Positions 7,858 through 17,391 of a stretch of 42,947 bases of DNA are shown here, in pieces (positions within the stretch are counted from its first letter, which is position 1; each line of letters begins with the position of its first letter). The translations under genes were made by a program, and so were the position numbers. Source of the stretch: an uncultured Bacilli bacterium (GTDB taxonomy: Bacteria > Bacillota_I > Bacilli_A > RF39 > UBA660); NCBI GenBank assembly GCA_934090935.1, contig CAKOKD010000010.1, positions 1 through 42,947 on the forward strand, in the 5' to 3' direction. The notes below the pieces were generated by a model. That model saw nothing but the letters and a program-made list of their open reading frames with translations. It was not told where the DNA came from and searched no databases.

Positions 7858-8707
7858 CTTCTTTTTTTAACTTTACTTTCATATTCTTAAAAAACAATGA
7901 AACTTTATAGAACAAATTAAACAAAAACATTTCAAAACGATTTGCATTATTATATTCTTTTTCGTAATATAACTGACTTTTCTTATATATCTTGTATTTA
8001 TTTAATGCGCTTACATTGTTTCCAATTGTTGCATTATGTTTATGCTCAACAAAAACACTTGTATCAACAACGGTTAAAAGATTAGCTTTTTTTAACTTTC
8101 TAGCCAAAATATTCTCTTCATAATATAAAAATACAGATGAATCAAAATAATCTATTTGTTTTAAAACCTCACTTTTAATCATGAAAAAACATCCATATAA
8201 TGTATCAACAACAGGAAGCGGATTTAGAAAGTGATTCATATCATAATTTAAAAATTTATTTCTATAAAGTCTATTTAAAAGTGGAATATTTAAAAGCAAA
8301 TCGGCTTTAGCATTTGTAAGGCGCCACCCATATTTATATATACCATTTTCAAGAACTTTTGGCATTATTGCTCCAACACTTGGATTTTTAATATTCTTCA
8401 CAAGAGATTTTATCACATTGTTGGATGGAATACTAATATCCGTATTGCTGATAATGATATTGATATCACCATACTCCTCAATTAAATACTTACAACCTAC
8501 GTTTATCGCTCCAGAATATCCAAGATTAGTATCCAACTTGATAACATGAAGCTTATTTATCTTTATATCTAGCATATCTCTTCCTTTAGAAGAATTGTTA
8601 TCCACAACCACTATCTTATCAATCGATGTATATCCACTAACCTCATTTACTAAATTAATCGTATTATTCATATCATTATAATTGATAATAACTAAACCCG
8701 TTTTCAT
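7850..8707 (-). CDS. Glycosyltransferase family 2 (rhamnosyltransferase-like)
   Basis: This 285-aa GT-A fold enzyme has the N-terminal nucleotide-sugar region IDKIVVVDNNSSKG, an NTD motif in place of the usual DxD, and a later DSSVFLYYEENILARK stretch typical of family 2 rhamnosyl- or galactofuranosyltransferases. It is the last gene of a three-gene minus-strand cluster whose genes overlap by 4 bp each, so they are co-transcribed and probably coupled. Role: adding sugars to a surface polysaccharide or teichoic-type polymer from the cytoplasmic face. The substrate cannot be told from sequence. The ribosome site GGAGGTGAG is strong. Confidence 0.88.
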   Translation of the reverse strand: MKTGLVIINYNDMNNTINLVNEVSGYTSIDKIVVVDNNSSKGRDMLDIKINKLHVIKLDTNLGYSGAINVGCKYLIEEYGDINIIISNTDISIPSNNVIKSLVKNIKNPSVGAIMPKVLENGIYKYGWRLTNAKADLLLNIPLLNRLYRNKFLNYDMNHFLNPLPVVDTLYGCFFMIKSEVLKQIDYFDSSVFLYYEENILARKLKKANLLTVVDTSVFVEHKHNATIGNNVSALNKYKIYKKSQLYYEKEYNNANRFEMFLFNLFYKVSLFFKNMKVKLKKEVN

Positions 8708-9741
8708 ATCTCACCTCCAAACAATTCATCGATTTTTACATCGATCATTTTATTATAATCGTCAAGCTTATTTATCTTTTTTCTAAACTTGCTTATTTTA
8801 TCTATATCTTTAATATCGATATAATCTATATCAAGATATTCACTTAAATTTTTAGGCATAATTACTTTTAATCCTAAACACATAGCTTCCAAAGCTACCA
8901 TTCCTTGACCTTCATATCTACTATTCAAAACTAGATAATCACACATCTTTACGTAAGGATAAGGATTGATCTTGCTTCCTAAAAAAGTAACATTATCACA
9001 TAAATCTAAATCCTCAACTTGCTTGATAAGCTCATCCTTTTTATCTCCATCACCAATAACATATAGATGAAATTCAGGATTTACTTTACTATACTTCTTT
9101 AAAATTGGAAACAAGAGATCTAATCCTTTTTGATATACAAGACGTCCTAAAAAGCATAGATTTATATTTTCATCATCGACATGAAAATATATATTATCCA
9201 TAGAAGAATCAATTATTTTCTTTGTATCTATATAATTCGGTATAACATACTTTGCCTTAATGCCTGTTAATTCATAAAAAGAATTTTTAACTCCTAAACT
9301 AACAGAAACAATATCATCATACATTCCATATTTTTTTTTGCTTAAATTATATAATATTCTAAATTTACGTTCATTAAGATATTTCTTTTTAAAATCGTTA
9401 TGCACAAAAAGCACTTTTCTTTTGGCATCGATTTTTAATGCATAAGATGATAGATAGTTATTATAGCCATTAAAATCAATTGAAACATCATATTTAATTG
9501 ATTTATCCACTTTAGTAAGATGATACACAGCTTTAAATGGTACATATTTATACCATTTCTTATTATCTAAAACAATAACATTTACTTTAGATGGAATTTG
9601 CTTGAAAAATGAACCACCACCCAATATGTAAAGATCAATATTATATTTTTCATAATCTATTCTATTAAGAAGATTTATAAGGCTTTTTTGAATTCCACCA
9701 ACATCCATAGCTGTTTGAAATAATGCGATATTTTTTTTCAT
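8704..9741 (-). CDS. Glycosyltransferase family 4
   Basis: This 345-aa GT-B protein has CFLGRLVYQKGLDLLFPIL, which opens the C-terminal nucleotide-sugar domain. The RYEGQGMVALEAMCLG block contains the E-x7-E motif of retaining family 4 enzymes. The N-terminus (MDVGGIQKSLINLL) matches the acceptor domain of this group. It overlaps both neighbours by 4 bp. It probably adds a sugar to a lipid-linked polysaccharide intermediate; the linkage is unknown. Confidence 0.9.
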   Translation of the reverse strand: MKKNIALFQTAMDVGGIQKSLINLLNRIDYEKYNIDLYILGGGSFFKQIPSKVNVIVLDNKKWYKYVPFKAVYHLTKVDKSIKYDVSIDFNGYNNYLSSYALKIDAKRKVLFVHNDFKKKYLNERKFRILYNLSKKKYGMYDDIVSVSLGVKNSFYELTGIKAKYVIPNYIDTKKIIDSSMDNIYFHVDDENINLCFLGRLVYQKGLDLLFPILKKYSKVNPEFHLYVIGDGDKKDELIKQVEDLDLCDNVTFLGSKINPYPYVKMCDYLVLNSRYEGQGMVALEAMCLGLKVIMPKNLSEYLDIDYIDIKDIDKISKFRKKINKLDDYNKMIDVKIDELFGGEI

Positions 9742-11051
9742 AATATACCCACTTTCTTATATAATAATGCAATTGAATAAGCAACATAAATTGATACTGC
9801 AGGTGAAAATAGAAAATGTCCGGCTAAATAAGACCCAAGCAAAACAAGGCATATGCCGATAGTTAAAACAAATACTTCTTCATCAATAATCAATTTTCTT
9901 GACAATATGTTTTTCTTTATTATTTTAAAAATCAGATACAAAGGTAAAATGAGTTCTAAAACAAATGCTATAATACCATATTGAAATAAAAGATCATGAA
10001 AATCTCTTTCTACTAGCTTTTCATAATGAATACCATTATAAGTCTTATCTGAATATACTAGACCATATAGTTTAGAAAAAATCGAACTATTTTTATACAT
10101 CAAGTTATTAACTTTCAAAAAATCGCTTCTGCCACTAAAGACCAATGAAGATGATATCTCACTTTTTATTTCTTCACTTGTTTTATCAAATCTAGGACAA
10201 CAATATTCACAAAAAGATGCCCCACTACTATTATAAGCTCTTTCATAACTTCCAATCAAATTCGTATAAATCGGAAGTTTAACCGTAGATATAAGTATTG
10301 CAACTATTATACCACCGATAAAAAATAAACTCTTTTGATCCAACTCAGTTGACTTTATGATCTTGTTATAAATAATATAAAATATAAAAGAAGATATCAA
10401 TATTCCTAAACATCCAATATAACTTGCTTTTGTACCCAAAATACACAAAAATACAATGGTAAATAAAGAGGATATTATATTGTATACGTTTTTATTTTTT
10501 ATAAAATCTATCAAAGAATAGCCAAGTAAAGATATAAGAATAAGTCCATATTCATTTGCTGAATTAAACCACGAAACAATTCCTTTACGATAACAATTCT
10601 CATATGATGAATATGAACAATATGCTGTATTGGTTATAACTGAGGTAAAAAGAGAAATGCCTATAATTAAAGCGATAGTTACAAATGTAAATCTATCAAG
10701 TTCTTTATTATTTTTAAAATATATAACAAAAAACAATAATAACACTGGAAAGTATATAAGTTTTGCCATATGATTGATATAACTATTTAAGCTGAAATCA
10801 ACATCTAAAATTATATTGCCTATAAAACTTATAAAAATGTATGAAATCCACATTAAAACATAGATGTTCACCTTATTATCACGTTTTTTTAATATATAAA
10901 AAGAAGCATATATTAAAAATAGAAATCTAAAAATCATTCCAAGTGAAATGGATAGACTATATTCATTGATCATTAAAGAAGTTATTATATCAATTAATGG
11001 TTGTATCAACATAAATTTTGTAAGAACATTATTATTGTAAAATTTATCCAT
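9738..11051 (-). CDS. Wzy-like polysaccharide polymerase / O-antigen ligase family membrane protein
   Basis: This 437-aa protein is very hydrophobic with about ten or more membrane helices. It has one large outer loop (about residues 270-350) containing several Cys and charged residues, the usual layout of O-antigen polymerases and ligases. It is the first gene of the cluster, with a good ribosome site (GGAAGTG). With the two glycosyltransferases, it suggests a small surface-glycan locus. No flippase or priming transferase is in the window, so the pathway must use genes elsewhere. Family assignment rests on topology and context. Confidence 0.75.
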   Translation of the reverse strand: MDKFYNNNVLTKFMLIQPLIDIITSLMINEYSLSISLGMIFRFLFLIYASFYILKKRDNKVNIYVLMWISYIFISFIGNIILDVDFSLNSYINHMAKLIYFPVLLLFFVIYFKNNKELDRFTFVTIALIIGISLFTSVITNTAYCSYSSYENCYRKGIVSWFNSANEYGLILISLLGYSLIDFIKNKNVYNIISSLFTIVFLCILGTKASYIGCLGILISSFIFYIIYNKIIKSTELDQKSLFFIGGIIVAILISTVKLPIYTNLIGSYERAYNSSGASFCEYCCPRFDKTSEEIKSEISSSLVFSGRSDFLKVNNLMYKNSSIFSKLYGLVYSDKTYNGIHYEKLVERDFHDLLFQYGIIAFVLELILPLYLIFKIIKKNILSRKLIIDEEVFVLTIGICLVLLGSYLAGHFLFSPAVSIYVAYSIALLYKKVGIL

Positions 11052-11116
11052 TATTTCACTTCCTATACACCATTATACAAAAAAATCGTGCTTAATTAAA
11101 GAAAAACACTAAGTTT

Positions 11117-11563
11117 TTATATAACAGAAATGATTAAAGGATTAAGGGTCATAAATAGTTGAGTTCCTTCAATGATAAAGTTTATATTTTTATAATCTAA
11201 ACAAAACTTATAAACGTATTCAAAATAACTTTTGATATAAAAGATATATTCACTAGTTCTATTGAGTTTTAAATCCATAAATTCCTCATTTTTTAAAATT
11301 TCATCAAGTTTTGCATTATTTTTTAAAAAGTTACCCGTCAAAACATTTAATTAAAGTGTTATTAAACTTTTCATTATAATAATTACATAAACAATCCAAA
11401 TTTAAAACTATAGCATTATACTTTTTAGATAAATCAAGGCTTAAAGTTGTCTTACCACTTCCCGATAAACCCGTTATAAAAGAATATTAGATTCAACCAT
11501 AAACTTACTTATATTGTATCTTTTATTTGGCTTAGAAAAAAGATAGCCGATATAATGTTTCAT
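11117..11563 (-). pseudogene. Frameshifted P-loop kinase-like gene remnant
   Basis: Reading the minus strand from ATG 11563 gives MKHYIGYLF... to a stop near 11473. One base short of that frame lies FITGLSGSGKTTLSLDL, a perfect Walker A region, which itself ends in a stop at about 11335. The downstream frame then resumes as GNFLKNNAKLDEIL and reaches FIIEGTQLF before a stop at 11117. Adding one T in the T-run near 11480 and removing one G near 11335 restores one continuous small-kinase-like protein. The end also looks shortened. It is a decayed nucleotide or shikimate-kinase-like NTPase; the exact family is uncertain. Confidence 0.75.
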
Positions 11564-11657
11564 CACACATCATCACCATATAAGAAATTATAACATAGTT
11601 TAGATAAGCAAATGAAGCATAAAAAAATTTGCATTTTTATCTTGCAAATTTTTAATA

Positions 11658-13082
11658 TTAATATTGTCTACCAAAATAGATTACATGTTTTGCAGGTTCT
11701 CCACAAATACAATTCCCACTTGCTTGTTCATCTTCCATTATACAACGTGATTTCAAACCAGTTTTTTCTTTGATGTTTTCTTCACATTCGCATCTTCCAC
11801 ACCAATTTATTTTGATAAATCCAGACTTAGTAGCTGCAATATTTTCAAATTCTTCCATAGTTGAAGCTTCATATAACATTGAGTTTCTTCTATCTTCTGC
11901 TTTTTTATACATATCATATTGCATGTTTTCAAAAATATCATTTAATTTATCGGCTAAATTATCAAGTTCACTTATACTAAATTCGTACTTTTCTAAAGTA
12001 TCTCTTCTTACTAAAGTGATATGTCCATTTTTTATATCTCTGGCACCAACTTCGATTCTAACTGGATATCCTTTAACCTCAGCTTCAGCAAATTTAAATC
12101 CTGGAGTTTTGTCACTTCTATCAACTTTATTAGTGATGTCATTTTTATTTAAAATTTCTACAACTTTATCAATGTATTCATCAATATCTTTTCCAATTGG
12201 AATAACGATTACTTTTGTTGGAGCAATTTTTGGAGGTAACACAAGTCCACGATCATCTGAGTGAGTCATTATTAGTCCACCAATCATGCGTGTTGTACAT
12301 CCCCATGATGTTTGAAATGGAGTTTTTAGTTTGTTGTCCTTATCCAAAAATTCTATTCCAAAAGCACGAGCAAAACCATCACCAAAATAATGACTTGTTC
12401 CATTTTGAAGAGCAACGCCATCATACATCATAGCTTCGATTGTATAAGTTGCTTCAGCTCCAGCAAATTTTTCTTTTTCAGTTTTTCTTCCTACTATAAC
12501 TGGCATAGCTAAATAATTTCTTTGGAAATCTTCATAAACATGTAGCATTCTTAAAGTTTCAGCCATTGCTTCTTCACTTGTTGCATGCAATGTATGTCCT
12601 TCTTGCCATAATATTTCACGGCTTCTTAAAAATGGTCTTGTTGTTTTTTCCCAACGAACTATCGTACACCATTGATTATAAAGAACTGGTAGGTCTCTAT
12701 AACTTTTTATGATCTTTTTAAAATGATCACAGAATAAAGTTTCACTTGTTGGACGAACACACATTCTTTCATCCAACTTTTCTTTTCCCCCATATGTTAC
12801 CCAAGCAACTTCAGGAGCAAAACCTTCAACATGATCCTTTTCAACATTTAGTAAAGATTCAGGTATGAACATAGGCATTTGAACATTTTCATGTCCTAAA
12901 CGTTTAAATTCTTTATCCAAAATACTTTGCATATTTTCCCAAATGGCATATCCATATGGACGAATAACCATACTACCCTTTACGTTTGTATAATCAACTA
13001 AATCGGCTTTTTTAACAACATCAGTATACCATTTAGCAAAATCAACATCTCTGCTTGTAATATCTTTAACTTGATTATCCAT
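11658..13082 (-). CDS. proS: Prolyl-tRNA synthetase, archaeal/eukaryote-like type
   Basis: This 474-aa class II synthetase charges tRNA-Pro. It shows motif 1 (GSMVIRPYGYAIWENMQS), motif 2 (PFLRSREILWQEGHT) and motif 3 near GCTTRMIGGLIMTHSD. A C-terminal zinc-binding region with CGRCEC and CICGEP ends in a Tyr. It lacks the inserted editing domain of the usual bacterial ProRS, so it belongs to the short archaeal-like form found in some Firmicutes, mycoplasmas and relatives. It lies 2 bp after xseB, at the end of the xseA-xseB-proS operon. Confidence 0.96.
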   Translation of the reverse strand: MDNQVKDITSRDVDFAKWYTDVVKKADLVDYTNVKGSMVIRPYGYAIWENMQSILDKEFKRLGHENVQMPMFIPESLLNVEKDHVEGFAPEVAWVTYGGKEKLDERMCVRPTSETLFCDHFKKIIKSYRDLPVLYNQWCTIVRWEKTTRPFLRSREILWQEGHTLHATSEEAMAETLRMLHVYEDFQRNYLAMPVIVGRKTEKEKFAGAEATYTIEAMMYDGVALQNGTSHYFGDGFARAFGIEFLDKDNKLKTPFQTSWGCTTRMIGGLIMTHSDDRGLVLPPKIAPTKVIVIPIGKDIDEYIDKVVEILNKNDITNKVDRSDKTPGFKFAEAEVKGYPVRIEVGARDIKNGHITLVRRDTLEKYEFSISELDNLADKLNDIFENMQYDMYKKAEDRRNSMLYEASTMEEFENIAATKSGFIKINWCGRCECEENIKEKTGLKSRCIMEDEQASGNCICGEPAKHVIYFGRQY

Positions 13083-13084
13083 AA

Positions 13085-13303
13085 CTATTCCTCTACTTCG
13101 AAGTTTTCTAAACTTCCATTTTCTTTTAATATTTGATTAACTGCATCTGTTGCTTTTGTTAATTTATCATTACAAACTTTAACAATTTGCATAGCTTCAG
13201 TATATTTTTTTATTGAGCTTTCTAAATCAGTATTACCAGCTTCTAACTCTTTGATAATATTTTCAAGTTCACTCATAAGTTCTTCAAATTTCTTATCTTC
13301 CAT
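13085..13303 (-). CDS. xseB: Exodeoxyribonuclease VII small subunit
   Basis: This 72-aa helical protein reads KFEELMSELENIIKELEAGN, the conserved XseB opening. It binds the large subunit to form exonuclease VII, which degrades single-stranded DNA. The ATG at 13303 has AAAGGAG nine bases upstream; a longer TTG start is not needed. It overlaps xseA by 11 bp, so the two are translationally coupled. Confidence 0.94.
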   Translation of the reverse strand: MEDKKFEELMSELENIIKELEAGNTDLESSIKKYTEAMQIVKVCNDKLTKATDAVNQILKENGSLENFEVEE

Positions 13304-14579
13304 TTTCTTTCTCTCCTTTAACAACTGTGTTTATCTCTCCATCAAGAAGTCTAATATTTACCTCATCATTAACTTTAACGTCTTTAACACTTTTAATCAC
13401 TTTTCCATTAACTGTAGAAAGCGAATATCCTTTACTCAAAACACTTAATGGATTTAATAATTCTAATTTATTAATAACAAGTTCTAGACTGTTTTTATTT
13501 TTTATAAATAACTCACTTGGATTTAAAAGTACATGATTACTTATTGCATTTTGATATCTAGAAACGGATATATCCATTTTGTGAGTAATATAACTATTCA
13601 ATTTATTAATAATCATATCCAGTTTTTGTTCTCTAATCTCAGAATATGAAAGTGGATTAGTTAGAACATAACTGTTTTTAAAGTTCGTAAGTTGTTTTTT
13701 TGATGAGTCTATTAAATTAAATATATTTTTATTTAAACGTATTTCAAGTTGGCGAATATAATTAACTAAATCAACCATATTCGGTACAGCCATCTCTGCT
13801 GCTCCGGTCGGTGTTGGAGCACGCATATCAGCAACAAAGTCAGCTATTGTAAAGTCTATTTCATGACCAACAGCAGATATAATCGGGATACGCGACTCGT
13901 ATATTGCTCTAGCAACACATTCTTCATTAAATGCCCATAAGTCTTCAATACTTCCTCCACCTCTACCAACAATTAATACGTCAATATCATCAAACTCATT
14001 TGCACGTTTAATTTGTCTTACAACGTCATCTTTAGCAAGTTCGCCTTGAACTAAAGCTGGAAATAATATTGTATTACATATTGGATATCTTCTTTTTATA
14101 GTTGAAAGAATATCTCTTATGGCTGCTCCTGTTGGCGCAGTTACAATACCAATTTTAGTTGGATACTTAGGAATTGGCTTTTTATGTTCTTGATCAAATA
14201 AACCTTCTTTAGCAAGTTTTTGTTTTAATTCTTCTAGTTTTTTTAACAGATCTCCATTACCGGACAAATGCATTTCTTCAACATATACTTGATATCCACC
14301 AGTTGGAACATATACGCTTATTCTTCCAGTAACTAATACTTCATCTCCATCCTTCGGGACAAAATCAAGATTTGAAGCATTTGTTTTAAACATCACCGCG
14401 TTAATTCTTGATTCTTCATCTTTTAAGGTGAAATATAAATGTCCTCTAGTATGTCCCTTATAATTGGAAACCTCTCCTTTAATATGGACAACTTGGCATT
14501 CAATCTTAGAATCTAAAAAGTTCTTAATTGCTTGATTATATTGGCTAACGGTAAAATATTTTATTTCTTCTGTGTCCAT
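13293..14579 (-). CDS. xseA: Exodeoxyribonuclease VII large subunit
   Basis: This 428-aa protein has the N-terminal OB-fold block VVHIKGEVSNYKGHTRGHLY and the catalytic region with IGIVTAPTGAAIRDIL, VGRGGGSIEDLWAFNEE and SAVGHEIDFTIADFVAD. A coiled-coil-rich C-terminus binds XseB. Its length and motif order are normal. It heads the xseA-xseB-proS operon. Confidence 0.96.
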   Translation of the reverse strand: MDTEEIKYFTVSQYNQAIKNFLDSKIECQVVHIKGEVSNYKGHTRGHLYFTLKDEESRINAVMFKTNASNLDFVPKDGDEVLVTGRISVYVPTGGYQVYVEEMHLSGNGDLLKKLEELKQKLAKEGLFDQEHKKPIPKYPTKIGIVTAPTGAAIRDILSTIKRRYPICNTILFPALVQGELAKDDVVRQIKRANEFDDIDVLIVGRGGGSIEDLWAFNEECVARAIYESRIPIISAVGHEIDFTIADFVADMRAPTPTGAAEMAVPNMVDLVNYIRQLEIRLNKNIFNLIDSSKKQLTNFKNSYVLTNPLSYSEIREQKLDMIINKLNSYITHKMDISVSRYQNAISNHVLLNPSELFIKNKNSLELVINKLELLNPLSVLSKGYSLSTVNGKVIKSVKDVKVNDEVNIRLLDGEINTVVKGEKENGR

Positions 14580-14682
14580 ACTTTTCCTCCTTTCTATATT
14601 TTATCAAAAATATGATAAAAAGTCTTTAATTAATAAACATTATTTTGTTTGTATAATAAATTTTACTCATAAATATTATTCC

Positions 14683-14715
14683 AAATAAAAAATCACATAA
14701 ATTAATATGTGATTT
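14683..14715 (-). terminator. Terminator downstream of mutS
   Basis: AAATCACATA (14690-14699) pairs with TATGTGATTT (14706-14715); on the minus strand a T-rich tail follows. It lies about 100 bp past the mutS stop. The rest of 14580-14816 holds no gene that I can see, only a 7-bp inverted repeat (GGAGTGC 14716-14722, GCACTCC 14775-14781). Confidence 0.65.
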
Positions 14716-14816
14716 GGAGTGCTAAGATTGTAGAAAAGATAAAATTTTTTAAAATGAAAAATTAAAGTATGCTCGCACTCCGTAATCATTATATAAAATA
14801 TTCAAACATTTTACAA

Positions 14817-17345
14817 CTATTTTATTGTATTTTTTAACTCATATAAGAAATTTATAGCGTCCATTGGTGTCATCTTTAGGATATCTATCTCTTTTATTTT
14901 TTCTTCTAAATTATTATCCTCACACTTTTCTTCAAAAGTAAGAGATTGTTGAACATACACTTCACGTTTTTCATGACTTTCATAACTTGCTAAAAATTCA
15001 CTTGCACGTTTTAATAAATCTTCTGGAAGACCAGCAAGTCTAGCAACGTGTATTCCGTATGATTTATCAATTGGTCCTTCTTTAACTTTATGCAAGAATG
15101 TTACTTTACCATCCTCTTCTACAGCATCAACATGAACGTTTTTGATGCTTGGAATAGAGTCACTTAAATCAGTTAACTCATGATAATGTGTTGAAAATAA
15201 TGTTTTACATTTTATTTTTAAATTGACGTATTCAAGGATTGCACGAGCTAAACTCATACCATCAAACGTAGCTGTTCCTCTTCCAAGTTCATCAAATAGA
15301 ATAAGTGAATTTTCAGTCGCGTTAACAATCGCATTTTTGGCTTCAATCATTTCAACCATAAACGTTGATTCTCCACTTACAAGATCATCACTTGCTCCGA
15401 TTCTAGTATAGATTGAATCAAATATTGGTAAATCCGCCTCAGCTGCTGGTACAAAGGAACCCATTTGAGCCATGATAATGATGATGGCAAGTTCTCTCAT
15501 ATAAGTTGATTTACCACTCATGTTCGGTCCAGTTATTAAAAGAGTTGATGTTGATTCATCCATGATTACATCATTTTTAACATAGTTATTATTGCTAACA
15601 ACTTCAACAACTGGATGTCTACCTTCGATTATACGAAGATTATGATTGTTATTGAATTTTGGTCTAATTAAGTGATGTTCTTCACTTACAAGAGATAAAG
15701 AACATAAAGAATCAATTTCACTTAAAAGTGTTGCCGTTTCTTTTAATTCAAATAAGACACCTTTTACACTTTCTTTTATTTCCATGAATATATTGTATTC
15801 TAAATCAATTATACGTTCTTCAGCATTTAAAACTAAAGCTTCTTTTTCTTTTAGTTCTGGAGTTATATATCTTTCAGCATTAGTTAGAGTTTGTCTTCTT
15901 TCCCAACCTAACTCTTCACTTACTCGTTTTGAATTTCCTTTTGACACTTCAATAAAATATCCAAATACTTTATTGTATCCAACTTTTAAGTTGTTTATTC
16001 CAGTTTCTTCTTTTAGTTTGGCTTCAATTCCGGAAATAAAATCTTTTCCTCCAGAACGAATGCTTTTAAGTTCATCAAGTTCGGCATTATATCCACTTTT
16101 GATTATTCCACCCTCTTTAATGCTTATTGGTGCATCTTCAGAAATAGAACTTTCTAAAAGTTTAAATAATTTCTCATGAGTATTTAAAGTAATATCAAAT
16201 TTAAGCTCATTTAGAATTCTATTGATATCAGGTATTACTTTGATTGAATTTTTTATTTGTAATAAATCTCTTCCGTTTAAAGAACCACATATAACCTTAC
16301 CAGTTAGTCTTTCAAGATCATATACTTCATATAAATCTCTCATAAGTTCTTCTCTTTGTAAAAAGTTATTATTCAAACTTTCAATATAATCAAGTCTTTT
16401 ATTTATTTTAGTTTCATCTTTTAAAGGATTCATAAGCCAGCTTTTTAAAGTTCTTGAACCCATTGCTGTTTTAGTTTTATCAAGAAGCCATAAAAGAGAA
16501 AACTTTCTTTCTTTTAATCTTAAGGTTTCTAGTAATTCAAGATTTCTTATGGTATGAATATCCATATTTAAATAGTCGTCCTTTTGAACCATTTCAATAC
16601 GTGATAAATGTGATAAATCTTTTAATTGAGTTACATGTAAATGATACATGATATTCTTTAATGCTTTAACTATTCTTTCATCATTTATTCCTTCATAGAC
16701 ACTTTTATATTCATCTTCCAAATATGAATCATTAATGGTGATAGATATTGAATAAGTATTTTTAAAGATATTTATAAGTTCAATATCAAAATTATTTTCA
16801 ACAATAATTTCTTTTAAATTCAAGCTTAATACTTCATTTATTAAACTAGTTTTATTATGAGGAACAAATATCCCAAATACTTTACCAGTTGATAAATCAA
16901 GATAAACAATTAAGTAATTATACCCATAATCAAAAATAGTTCCAATATAGTTAAAATCGTGTTCATTTAAAAACTCTAAATCAACCATTGTTCCTTTTGT
17001 TACGACTTCAATTACATCTCTTTTAACCATACCCTTAGCTAGCTTTGGATCCTCAAGTTGTTCACATATAGCAACTTTATATCCTTTGCTTATAAGTTTT
17101 TCAATGTATATTTTAGCTGAATGATGAGGAACTCCACACATTGGTACTCTTTCACTTAAACCAGCATTTTTACCAGTTAAAGTTAATTCTAATTCTCTTG
17201 AACAAACATCAGCATCTTCAAAAAATAATTCGTAAAAATCTCCTAATCTAAAAAATATTAACGTATCAGGATATCTATCCTTAATCTCCATATATTGTAA
17301 CATCATTGGAGACAATTTTGTTCTATCCACACTTAAACGTTCCAT
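14817..17345 (-). CDS. mutS: DNA mismatch repair protein MutS
   Basis: This 842-aa protein is of standard MutS1 length. The N-terminal mismatch-binding domain carries the Phe-x-Glu motif (DFYELF, about residue 36). The C-terminal ATPase shows Walker A (GPNMSGKST), STFMVEM and DELGRGTATFDG, then the HxxE-type HYHEL, and a final helix-rich dimerisation part. It recognises base mismatches and starts repair with MutL. mutL is not within this window. The ribosome site GTAGGTGG supports the start. Confidence 0.97.
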   Translation of the reverse strand: MERLSVDRTKLSPMMLQYMEIKDRYPDTLIFFRLGDFYELFFEDADVCSRELELTLTGKNAGLSERVPMCGVPHHSAKIYIEKLISKGYKVAICEQLEDPKLAKGMVKRDVIEVVTKGTMVDLEFLNEHDFNYIGTIFDYGYNYLIVYLDLSTGKVFGIFVPHNKTSLINEVLSLNLKEIIVENNFDIELINIFKNTYSISITINDSYLEDEYKSVYEGINDERIVKALKNIMYHLHVTQLKDLSHLSRIEMVQKDDYLNMDIHTIRNLELLETLRLKERKFSLLWLLDKTKTAMGSRTLKSWLMNPLKDETKINKRLDYIESLNNNFLQREELMRDLYEVYDLERLTGKVICGSLNGRDLLQIKNSIKVIPDINRILNELKFDITLNTHEKLFKLLESSISEDAPISIKEGGIIKSGYNAELDELKSIRSGGKDFISGIEAKLKEETGINNLKVGYNKVFGYFIEVSKGNSKRVSEELGWERRQTLTNAERYITPELKEKEALVLNAEERIIDLEYNIFMEIKESVKGVLFELKETATLLSEIDSLCSLSLVSEEHHLIRPKFNNNHNLRIIEGRHPVVEVVSNNNYVKNDVIMDESTSTLLITGPNMSGKSTYMRELAIIIIMAQMGSFVPAAEADLPIFDSIYTRIGASDDLVSGESTFMVEMIEAKNAIVNATENSLILFDELGRGTATFDGMSLARAILEYVNLKIKCKTLFSTHYHELTDLSDSIPSIKNVHVDAVEEDGKVTFLHKVKEGPIDKSYGIHVARLAGLPEDLLKRASEFLASYESHEKREVYVQQSLTFEEKCEDNNLEEKIKEIDILKMTPMDAINFLYELKNTIK

Positions 17346-17391
17346 TTTACCACCTACATCTAATAAAATATTATATAATAATTTTTAAATT

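Noticed and set aside
11117..11341. Independent 74-aa gene
   Set aside because: It starts at a TTG with no ribosome site and continues a P-loop protein whose earlier parts lie in other frames just upstream; it is part of a pseudogene.
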